Of a stretch of 64,000 nt of DNA, positions 1-7,680 are shown piece by piece. How positions within the stretch are numbered: the stretch's first letter is position 1; each line of letters begins with the position of its first letter. Origin of the DNA: an uncultured Saprospiraceae bacterium (lineage in GTDB: Bacteria > Bacteroidota > Bacteroidia > Chitinophagales > Saprospiraceae); assembly GCA_943788055.1 (NCBI GenBank), contig CALSOU010000007.1, forward strand, positions 37,322-101,321, in the 5' to 3' direction. Position numbers and translations under genes: made by a program. The notes under the pieces are model-generated. The model saw only the letters and a list, made by a program, of their open reading frames with translations. It searched no databases and was not told where the DNA came from.

Positions 1-996
1 CGATTATCGGATAAAGTGCATTGGCTAGTCTGACCAAATTCCATAGACTGATAGACGGCTGACTACCGAAACGGTATCTACGATTCTGCCGATCGGTGGT
101 ATTTGGTGTCCACTCCGGATTATAATCATCAATCCAACCATAAGGTCCATAATCAATCGTCAGTCCAAGTATCGACATATTATCCGTGTTCATCACACCA
201 TGCACAAAGCCTACTCGCTGCCAATGAACAATCATATCTAGCGTTTTCTCACATACAATATTGAAAAAATCTAAATAATCATATTGCCCTTTTGGGCCCC
301 GACCCACTTGAGGAAAAAAATGCTCAATGGTATAGTCCGTTAATTTCCTTAAAATTTCATGATCTTGTCTAGCAGCCCACAACTCGTAACTCCCAAAACG
401 CAGAAAACTAGGAGCCAATCTACAGACTATCGCGCCTTGCTCCATCTCAGTGTTTCCATCGTACATCATATCTCTCAGAACTGAATCACCAGTCTTGACA
501 AGACTCAATCCTCGTGAAGTAGGAACACCCAAATGTACATCGCTTCACTGCATAGATATTCCCTGATAGATGACCTCAAGACTGCAAAACCATCTGCTGA
601 TCTCGAATAAGGAGTAGGACCAGAACCTTTCAATTGCACAGTCCACAATTCATTATCTCTTTCGATCTCAAATAAATTGATCGCTCTACCATCGCCAAGT
701 TGGCCTGCCCAGTGACCAAATTGATGCCCCGCATAGTTCATAGCATAGGGCTTGGATTCTGGGGGCTTGGATTGACCACTAAATATCTGAAGAAATTCCT
801 CAGACTTTGCTTCATCTTTAGTTATTTCTAGCACCTCAAGCATCTCCGAGGAAACAGCTATCAATTCAGGTGCAGAAGGGGTAACTGGTTTCACAAATGA
901 AAAACAACCGTCGGTAACTTGTCTTGTGAAATTCTCTTGCACTGGATCAGCGGGTAAGTGATCCACAAAATGATTTTGTACTCTCTTAATCTTCAT
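1..996 (-). pseudogene. selO: SelO/YdiU protein adenylyltransferase, frameshifted, truncated by window edge
   Basis: SelO is a pseudokinase-fold enzyme that transfers AMP from ATP to protein hydroxyl groups. The ORF starting at 996 carries the family N-terminus with NYAGHQFGHWAGQLGDGRA and LKGSGPTPYSRSADG. It then breaks at about 535-538: after SEAMY the frame should continue HLGVPTSRGLSLV, which lies one base out of register and is open to position 1. That second frame includes GFVHGVMNTDNMSILG and IDYGPYGW, the nucleotide/metal-binding part. A lost C (TACCAT read as TACAT) explains the break. Only the C-terminal part lies outside the window. Family identity is certain; whether the frameshift is biological or a sequencing error is not. 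Confidence 0.9.
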
Positions 997-1133
997 ATAC
1001 AGTGAACAAGATATTCTTTGAAATGATTACTTATTCCTTACAAAGAATTGAATTTTCTGTGGAATCACATTGAAAATTCATGTATATTACTTATCTATAT
1101 ACCAACTATTTATCAAACCTAACCTATCGCCTT

Positions 1134-3539
1134 ATGAAAAAAAATCTACTACTATTTATGCTTTTCTCATTCTTTGTTGTTTCCATGGTAAACGCACAAG
1201 TCTATGTAAATCAGAGTGCTACAGGATCCAATGACGGCTCTAGTTGGGACAACGCATATACAGATCTTAACACTGCGATTGACAATACGGAGTCAGGAGA
1301 TCTATGGATTGCTGCTGGCAACTATACTCCTGGAGGAGCGACAAATTCGTATCAGATTACCAAAAACCTAAATCTTTACGGTGGATTTGATGGGACAGAA
1401 ATATCACTTGAAGATAGAAACCTTACAGCAAATGTGACGGTTTTGGATGGTGATCAACTAGGCAATGATCTGGATTTTGATTTTGATACGCTTCTGAAAG
1501 AAGATAATTCTAGACATATTATCTGGATTGATTCACTTCTTGACAATGTAACAATCGATGGATTTGTGATCAAAAATGGTTTCACATTAGATGACGGTGA
1601 TCTAGATCTTGAAGAACGTGCAGGAGCTGGAATCTTTGCATATAGTGGAATTGACGTCATGAACGTGTCGTTCGAAAACAATTTTGCTAGAGCTGGTGCT
1701 GCTGCGTACGTTGCAGGTAATGTTACACCAATAGAGGCATCGAGTTTCGACTTTATTTCCGTAACAAAGAGTTCAGCGTCTAGTCAGTCAGCTGGAATAT
1801 TCACGGGAAATCTCAATGACGTGTATATAGCGAATTCACAATTCGTAGGAAATCTTACATCTAGAGGTGCTTTCTATCCGCTAAGATGCAATGGAGTATT
1901 GGTTACAAATTGTAGCTTCCGAGAAAATTTATCAGGAGGTTTCGGGGGTGCATTTTTTATCTGGAACAATAATAACGTGATCATCGAAAATAGTGAATTT
2001 ATTGATAATGCAGGATCCAATGGTGGTGTTTGCTACATCGATGGTCGAGAAGCCATTACCGATGCTGACAATGTAATTATCAGAAATTGCACATTCGAAG
2101 GAAACTCCGCTACTTCTGGTTCAGGTGGAGCAGTCAATACTTGGGAAATGTCTATTACTGTTGAAAACTGTTCTTTCGACGCTAATACAGCACCAGGTGG
2201 ATCTTCTGGAGCTCTTGCCTTGAATGGTAACTCTGGAGATGATGCTACGATCAATGTTACTAATAATACTTTCACGGACAATTTCGCTGGATTTGGAGGT
2301 GCGCTCGGTTGTTACAACGCGAATGGAATCATAACAATCGACAACAATGACTTCACCGAAAATGGTGCCGCCACAAGTGGAGGTGCAGCGATAAATGCAT
2401 TTGGACCAAATGTCACTTATACGAACAATACCTTTTCTCAGGACTCCGCTAGATTCGGAGGTGCGCTTGCGACTCAAAACAATACGACCACAGTATCTCT
2501 CATAAGTAATGATTTCATCGGGAATCTTACAGATGTAAATGCTGGTGTTTTAAACTTGATTGATGGAGTAGATTTCCTTATTGACGATTGCTTTTTTGAC
2601 TTAAACTCTGCAAATGAATTTGGAGGAGTAATGAATGCTTCAAGAAATAATGATACAATTGCAGGTTCTCTAACAATCAGAAATTCAATCTTTGCAAATA
2701 ATGCCACAGGACTTCAAGCAGGTGCGTTAAACATTAACAATTTCAATACTACAATTACTAGTTGTGTTTTCGCATTCAATAGCAATATAGGAGACGGTTA
2801 TGGAGGAGCAATTTCAATGAACGGATTCGGATATGAATCAACAGTTGACATCATCAATTGTACTTTTGCAGATAACTTTGCAAATCTTGCAGCAGGTATC
2901 GCGACATATACAGACGGAGATCCAACAAGTATTCTAAATGTGAATTTAGGTAATAATATTTTCTCAAATGTAGATGGTGAAAACTACCTACTTGAAGAAG
3001 GAACCCCGGTAGTTACTTCTTTGGGAGGTAACTATTCATCGGATGATTCCACTGATGAATTATTAACTAGTACCAATGATGTATCCGATGGAGATGAAAT
3101 TGATTTCGTTGATCCCGATTTACTTGATTACAGACTTGAAGATGATACAAGTCCAGCAATCAATATTGGTATTGCAGCGATTGCTCCTGAAACAGATATT
3201 TTAGGAGTAGCGAGATTCATGGAACCAGAAGCAGGAGCTTTTGAATTTGATCCAACCAGTTTATTCGAAGAAGAGCTTTTAGAAAATGAGTCGTATTTGA
3301 CAATCAAGCCTAATCCAGTTGCAGAAGAAATGACCTTCCAATTGGAGAATGATTGGTCTGGCAATTTTACTGCCCAAGTAATCTCTCTTCACGGAAAGAT
3401 CATTAGAAGCGAATCATTCGTCAAGTCTTCAGAATCACAAGTATTTGCGCAACAGGTGAATGATTTACCAACAGGATCGTATATTCTTGCTGTAAGAAAT
3501 GGCCAATACGCGGTTGTGACAAAAATGATCAAACTATAA
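1134..3539 (+). CDS. Secreted right-handed beta-helix protein with T9SS sorting tail
   Basis: I prefer the ATG at 1134, because it gives a clean signal peptide (MKKNLLLFMLFSFFVVSMVNAQ); the track ORF start lies 18 codons upstream. The roughly 800-residue mature protein opens with YVNQSATGSNDGSSWDNAY, the usual start of Bacteroidota parallel beta-helix proteins. It is then built of many degenerate repeats of the type NxTFxxNxAxxGGAxxx from about residue 130 to 650. The last 75 or so residues (KPNPVAEEMTF ... TGSYILAV ... MIKL) form a type A Por/T9SS C-terminal sorting domain, so it is exported by T9SS to the surface or medium. Ligand or substrate is unknown; polysaccharide binding or adhesion is a guess. 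Confidence 0.85.
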   Translation: MKKNLLLFMLFSFFVVSMVNAQVYVNQSATGSNDGSSWDNAYTDLNTAIDNTESGDLWIAAGNYTPGGATNSYQITKNLNLYGGFDGTEISLEDRNLTANVTVLDGDQLGNDLDFDFDTLLKEDNSRHIIWIDSLLDNVTIDGFVIKNGFTLDDGDLDLEERAGAGIFAYSGIDVMNVSFENNFARAGAAAYVAGNVTPIEASSFDFISVTKSSASSQSAGIFTGNLNDVYIANSQFVGNLTSRGAFYPLRCNGVLVTNCSFRENLSGGFGGAFFIWNNNNVIIENSEFIDNAGSNGGVCYIDGREAITDADNVIIRNCTFEGNSATSGSGGAVNTWEMSITVENCSFDANTAPGGSSGALALNGNSGDDATINVTNNTFTDNFAGFGGALGCYNANGIITIDNNDFTENGAATSGGAAINAFGPNVTYTNNTFSQDSARFGGALATQNNTTTVSLISNDFIGNLTDVNAGVLNLIDGVDFLIDDCFFDLNSANEFGGVMNASRNNDTIAGSLTIRNSIFANNATGLQAGALNINNFNTTITSCVFAFNSNIGDGYGGAISMNGFGYESTVDIINCTFADNFANLAAGIATYTDGDPTSILNVNLGNNIFSNVDGENYLLEEGTPVVTSLGGNYSSDDSTDELLTSTNDVSDGDEIDFVDPDLLDYRLEDDTSPAINIGIAAIAPETDILGVARFMEPEAGAFEFDPTSLFEEELLENESYLTIKPNPVAEEMTFQLENDWSGNFTAQVISLHGKIIRSESFVKSSESQVFAQQVNDLPTGSYILAVRNGQYAVVTKMIKL

Positions 3540-3572
3540 GAAATCACAATTCAATCAATATTTAACTAAAGC

Positions 3573-3609
3573 AAAGAAGGCGCTCATTTTTGTAATGAAC
3601 GCCTTCTTT
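3573..3609. terminator. Bidirectional rho-independent terminator
   Basis: A 10-bp perfect stem (AAAGAAGGCG / CGCCTTCTTT), extended inward by a TCATT/AATGA pairing, sits between the convergent beta-helix gene and the STM3941-family gene. A- and T-runs on either side let it work in both directions. Confidence 0.75.
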
Positions 3610-3629
3610 CTATTTGCAGCAGTCTTGTG

Positions 3630-4136
3630 CTATCTCCGAGCTCTTTTCTTAAGCATCTTAACTAGCTCTGAAGAAGGCGTTTTTATCGTTTTGGGATCGA
3701 TTACTATGACTGATCCAGTATCCCTAAATTGTTGGTCAACCATCTTCTTTCTTACATAAGGTAAATTCTCAATTATAGATTGAGCATCTGAAACCTCAAT
3801 AAGTATATGCTCTCGATTAAGATACTTTTCCGCTTTAACTGACTTGATCGATTTCCAAGGAATTAAGCCTACACGAGCTAGGGATATGTGATCAATTAAT
3901 CCTTCCTTCGTTAAAACTAGTGCGGGTTTTTGAATGATTAGATTTCTTGCTGCGTGCACAAATAGCGCTAGCATCAGAACTGCAGAAAGTGTCAATAGGA
4001 TCATCCAAATTAGAGAAGGATCTTCCAATTGGCTCAAATAGTTGTAGGCAGTCAATGCCAAACCAATCAATGCTACAAACAAAATACGCACTTGCAGGCC
4101 TAAATTTCGCTTAACGATACCTTGTTCAATCTTCAT
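3630..4136 (-). CDS. STM3941-family membrane protein
   Basis: A 168-residue protein with two hydrophobic segments near residues 17-33 and 42-62, followed by a soluble C-terminal domain with TKEGLIDH and GLIPWKSIKSVKAEKYLN. This pattern is typical of the STM3941 family of small PH-domain-like membrane proteins of unknown function. Its start codon overlaps the stop of the upstream LOG-family gene by one base (TAATG), so the two are probably translationally coupled. The very basic tail (KMLKKRARR) is cytoplasmic by the positive-inside rule. No catalytic motif is visible. Confidence 0.7.
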   Translation of the reverse strand: MKIEQGIVKRNLGLQVRILFVALIGLALTAYNYLSQLEDPSLIWMILLTLSAVLMLALFVHAARNLIIQKPALVLTKEGLIDHISLARVGLIPWKSIKSVKAEKYLNREHILIEVSDAQSIIENLPYVRKKMVDQQFRDTGSVIVIDPKTIKTPSSELVKMLKKRARR

Positions 4137-4849
4137 TAATCCAGCGAGTAATTTGGTGAAAGTTCTTCTTCGTGATCTTGATAAAAATCACGAATTATTC
4201 GCACAACTTCTTCTGGATCATCAGTCAGAGGTATCAAATTCAAATCTGCGGCACTTATATTGTTCTCCTTATGAAGCATTGTATTGACTATCCAATCAAT
4301 CAGTCCTTGCCAGTATTCTTTACCAACTAGAACAATGGGTACTCGCGTGATTTTTTTGGTTTGCACCAGTGTCAAAACCTCAAACAGTTCATCAAGCGTT
4401 CCAAAACCACCTGGAAGAGCAACGAAGGCCTGAGCGTACTTTACAAACATCACTTTACGAACAAAGAAATAGCGATGTCCTAGCTTCTTATCTGTGTCTA
4501 CATAACGGTTTATGAATTGCTCAAATGGCAAGTCAATATCAAGACCTACTGAAATACCTTCAGCTTCAAAGGCTCCTTTGTTTCCAGCTTCCATGATACC
4601 TGGGCCACCTCCAGTTATTATTCCAAAACCTTCTTCGCAAAGTCGACCGGCTACTTCTTCTGCGAGCTTATAGTACTTATGATCAGGTTCTGTCCTTGCT
4701 GATCCAAAAATTGAAATACAAGGACCTATCTTATTCAATGTCTCGAAGCCATCGACAAATTCCGAAATCACTTTGAACATTGTCCAAGCATTCTCACCTT
4801 TTATTTTTTCCCAATTCTTTGGCGCTTTAGCATGGAAATTTCCTGACAT
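4136..4849 (-). CDS. LOG family protein (TIGR00730, cytokinin riboside 5'-monophosphate phosphoribohydrolase-like)
   Basis: A 237-residue Rossmann-fold protein carrying both hallmarks of the LOG family: the nucleotide-binding segment GGGPGIMEAGNKGA near residues 80-95 and the catalytic PGGFGTLDE near residue 143. Characterised members hydrolyse nucleoside 5'-monophosphates to free base and ribose phosphate; many bacterial ones were formerly called lysine decarboxylases. Length and full-length alignment by eye fit group I enzymes. It is the first gene of a two-gene unit with the STM3941-family gene. The true bacterial substrate cannot be told from sequence. Confidence 0.85.
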   Translation of the reverse strand: MSGNFHAKAPKNWEKIKGENAWTMFKVISEFVDGFETLNKIGPCISIFGSARTEPDHKYYKLAEEVAGRLCEEGFGIITGGGPGIMEAGNKGAFEAEGISVGLDIDLPFEQFINRYVDTDKKLGHRYFFVRKVMFVKYAQAFVALPGGFGTLDELFEVLTLVQTKKITRVPIVLVGKEYWQGLIDWIVNTMLHKENNISAADLNLIPLTDDPEEVVRIIRDFYQDHEEELSPNYSLD

Positions 4850-4977
4850 ACGTTTTTATTTTATTCAATTTATTAAGATGCTCCAAGATATAACGATTAA
4901 TTATATTGATTGTTATAAAATCGACTCAAGCCTCAATATCCTCTAGCAAAAATGATCAGCCCTTTTTTAACTCACAA

Positions 4978-5010
4978 CAAAAAAAGAGACCTGAACAATG
5001 TTCAAATCTC
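4978..5010 (-). terminator. Terminator of the sigma-54 regulator gene
   Basis: On the minus strand a stem made by GAGA..TGAAC / GTTCA..TCTC with an AAT loop is followed by a run of about eight U residues. It begins some 30 bases after the stop codon of the NtrC-like gene. Confidence 0.7.
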
Positions 5011-5042
5011 TAATTTATCGTGTTAAGATCTAAGATGCGTAA

Positions 5043-6326
5043 TTATATCACCTCTTTGAACTTATAAGAATCATATTTTTCTTGCATGTAAGATGCCAAT
5101 TGATCAAAATTATCAAACTTGTCAAACAAGGCCTGCATAGCAGTTCCTTCTTTTGGAGATTGTACATAAGTATTGACGTCGGTTTTGGAGATGGCCTCTT
5201 TACTTAGTATGATCAATCGTTCAACCACATTGCGCAGTTCACGTATATTTCCTGTCCAGTTTATCTTCTGCAACTCTTTCAAAGCTGAAGCGTCGATTTT
5301 CTTTTTTGGACAACCATATTCTTTACAAATAGCATCAATAAAATGCTGAACAAGAAGTGGGATATCCTCCTTGCGATCATTCAATGCCGGAACCTGAATA
5401 ATAATTACCGCAAGCCTATGATATAGATCTTCTCTGAAATTACCTTTTCTTATCTCTGCACGAAGATCCTTATTCGTTGCAGCGACGACGCGCACATCTA
5501 CTTTGATCTCTTTATCCCCTCCTACTCTAGTTATTTTGTTTTCTTGAAGTGCTCTTAAAACTTTTGCTTGTGCAGAAAGGCTCATATCGCCTATTTCATC
5601 GAGGAATAAAGTTCCACCATGCGCCAACTCAAATTTTCCTATTCTCTGTTTGACAGCAGATGTAAACGCACCTTTTTCATGACCAAAGAGTTCGCTTTCA
5701 ATCAATTCACTAGGAATGGCGGCACAATTAACTTCTATGATCTGATTTTTGTTGCGATTGGACTTTTCATGAATCCATCTAGCCACTAGTTCTTTTCCAG
5801 TACCATTGGGGCCATTGACAAGAACACGTGCATCAGTAGGTGCAACCATGTCGATCGTATTCATGATATGTTTGATCGAAGTACTTTCACCTATCATTGG
5901 TATAATGGCTCCAGACTTTACCTTCTTTTTTAAGACCTTCGTTTCAGTGATAAGCGTACTCTTATCCATCGCATTACGAATCGTAATAAGCAATCTGTTA
6001 AGATCCGGCGGTTTCTGGATAAAGTCAAATGCTCCTTTCTTGACAGCTTCGACAGCAGTGTCAATATTTCCATGACCAGATATCATGATTATAGGCGTGT
6101 CGGGAGAAAGAGCTTGGATACGTTCCATGGCATCCATTCCATCCATTTTTGGCATCTTGATGTCCATTACAATGACATCATATCTTTGCCTTTTGATTTT
6201 CACAATTGCCTCCACTCCATCGCTCGCTTCGTCAACTTCATATTGTTCAAATTGGAGAATGTCAGTCAATGTGCGCCGAATACTGCTGTCGTCATCAACG
6301 ACTAGAATCTTAGCTTTTACTTTCAT
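5043..6326 (-). CDS. Sigma-54-type response regulator without C-terminal DNA-binding domain
   Basis: The 427-residue protein has a receiver domain (residues 6-120; phospho-acceptor Asp in DVIVMDIKMPKMDG) and an AAA+ domain with Walker A GPNGTGKE, Walker B LFLDEIGDM and sensor GNIRELRNVVERL. The loop that normally reads GAFTGA, which contacts sigma-54, reads GAFTSA here. After the AAA+ lid only about 45 residues follow, and they show no Fis-type helix-turn-helix. This architecture resembles a recurring Bacteroidota subtype that may act without direct enhancer binding. No histidine kinase is adjacent. Domain calls are firm; the mechanism is inference. Confidence 0.88.
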   Translation of the reverse strand: MKVKAKILVVDDDSSIRRTLTDILQFEQYEVDEASDGVEAIVKIKRQRYDVIVMDIKMPKMDGMDAMERIQALSPDTPIIMISGHGNIDTAVEAVKKGAFDFIQKPPDLNRLLITIRNAMDKSTLITETKVLKKKVKSGAIIPMIGESTSIKHIMNTIDMVAPTDARVLVNGPNGTGKELVARWIHEKSNRNKNQIIEVNCAAIPSELIESELFGHEKGAFTSAVKQRIGKFELAHGGTLFLDEIGDMSLSAQAKVLRALQENKITRVGGDKEIKVDVRVVAATNKDLRAEIRKGNFREDLYHRLAVIIIQVPALNDRKEDIPLLVQHFIDAICKEYGCPKKKIDASALKELQKINWTGNIRELRNVVERLIILSKEAISKTDVNTYVQSPKEGTAMQALFDKFDNFDQLASYMQEKYDSYKFKEVI

Positions 6327-6527
6327 ATTTCTTATTTTTCAGACGTAAAACTACCCAAATATATATTATATTTTTTTATAATATGTTAAACATAAAAAAT
6401 TAATTTGCAGTTTATTGTGTCAAATTACATAATCTGTTAAATGAGGTGAAAACTAGGCTAAGTAAAATAGAAGGCGTTTTGAAGTGAACTAATTCTTGAT
6501 TGGACTCGTGGGTCCAAAAAGCATAAA

Positions 6528-6640
6528 TGTTTAGAAGCACTTAGCAAACTCATCAAGAAATATAGACAACACACCCTATGTATATGCGAACTTAATATCT
6601 TGATTATGCTTAATCTACTTCGGTTTAAAGATGGGTCAAC
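6528..6640 (-). pseudogene. Remnant of a second MarR-type gene
   Basis: Read on the minus strand this stretch encodes NQDIKFAYT, a stop, then GVLSIFLDEFAKCF. That closely parallels NIKFAYTLSKLSSFLGAWVK of the MarR-like gene at 7.2-7.5 kb. The nucleotide match is also visible: the gcgaactt and aagaaat..agacaac blocks occur in both. I read it as a decayed paralogue left by a local duplication. It has stop codons and no usable start. Confidence 0.4.
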
Positions 6641-6734
6641 TGTATCCTTTATTTATCTACCCACTTCCGAGGAAAGTCATCGCGTAAAGCTATTCTTGAC
6701 ATAAAATATCGGTCAGAAGACCGAAGTGTAATTC

Positions 6735-6760
6735 CGCATACGAGCTAAAGCTCGTATGCG
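6735..6760. repeat. Perfect 12-bp inverted repeat
   Basis: CGCATACGAGCT and its exact reverse complement are separated by two bases, giving a very stable hairpin in the gene-poor stretch 6.35-6.95 kb. A smaller hairpin (CGGTC-AGAA-GACCG) lies about 13 bases before it. There is no T-run, so it is not an ordinary terminator. Confidence 0.6.
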
Positions 6761-6947
6761 AACAATTCTCGCTTGGACTCAGGGGGTCCAAAAAGCGTTA
6801 CTTTCTAAAAACACTACAAAGTACGGAAATCGCAGAACTCCGGATCTTCGATATAAAATTGAGGCTGTAAAACAGAAAATAATTTTAGATAACTCGATTA
6901 GCCGCAGTAGATCCATCTTCGTCATATTGATGAACATGTATTTAAAG

Positions 6948-7557
6948 CTACAAGCTAAAATCTTCGACGAGCGTTTCTTTATCGAGTTCACTGTAAAGAT
7001 TTTGATGAAAATCAACTAGCTTGGCCAAAGGAGCAATTGCATATAATTTTCTTCATCACTTATTTCACCAGTAACAACATCTCCTAAGGATTTCATTTTC
7101 TCATCTAGGGTTCCACACATTGCGAATCCTGATTTAGTTAACTGGACCCTCCACACTCGTCTATCGTGAGTATCTTTTGATTGTTCCACCAAATCTTCTC
7201 CGATAAGTCGCTTGATCGATTCCATACATGTCGAACGCTCCATTATCACTTGTTCAGCAACATCAGTTTATGAGGATTTTGCATGAAACGTCTGCTCATC
7301 AAAATACCAAAATCTCCTAACGAACGGAGAGGAATATCTCTGAAACTCAATTTAACCCACGCACCAAGAAATGAAGACAACTTACTCAATGTGTAAGCGA
7401 ACTTTATATTTAGCTTTTGATTATTTAGTTCGGGTTGATCAAGCTGAACCTCCTCCGGATTTCGCTGAAGCCAAGCATCAAATTCTTGAATTGATCCTGC
7501 GGGTTTGACCTGCAAGAAATTTTGGTAATTCTCAAGAATTTCGATCACTTTTTCCAT
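6948..7557 (-). pseudogene. MarR-family transcriptional regulator, two frameshifts
   Basis: Three overlapping minus-strand frames rebuild one MarR protein of about 200 residues. MEKVIEILENYQNFLQ to FMQNPHK comes from the ORF ending near 7246. DVAEQVIMERSTCMESIKRL with the wing DTHDRRVWRVQLTKSG comes from the second. APLAKLVDFHQNLYSELDK and a stop at 6948 come from a third. Both breaks are single-base homopolymer losses: AAAA to AAA near 7267 (HKTD expected) and CCC to CC near 7030 (LLPLAK expected). MarR proteins are small-molecule-responsive dimeric repressors. It is divergent from the TonB receptor, its likely target. It may be intact in the real genome. Confidence 0.8.
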
Positions 7558-7628
7558 CTGTAAAAAATAAATTAATCCAAACCCGTTCTTTTTTTTAAAC
7601 AATCTTATCACATATCCATTTATACATT

Positions 7629-7643
7629 GTTGAACTTTTCAAC
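7629..7643. promoter_or_regulatory. Candidate MarR operator palindrome
   Basis: GTTGAA-CTT-TTCAAC is a perfect inverted repeat between the divergent MarR-like gene and the TonB-receptor gene. Its size and TTGA/TCAA arms suit a MarR-family dimer. Assignment to this regulator is inference from position. Confidence 0.35.
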
Positions 7644-7680
7644 TCCAAAGATTAAACAACTTACAATCATTCAATTACAA

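Noticed and set aside
6756-7019. 87-codon plus-strand ORF
   Set aside because: It is antisense to the C-terminal part of the frameshifted MarR gene, whose reconstructed product explains the open frame.
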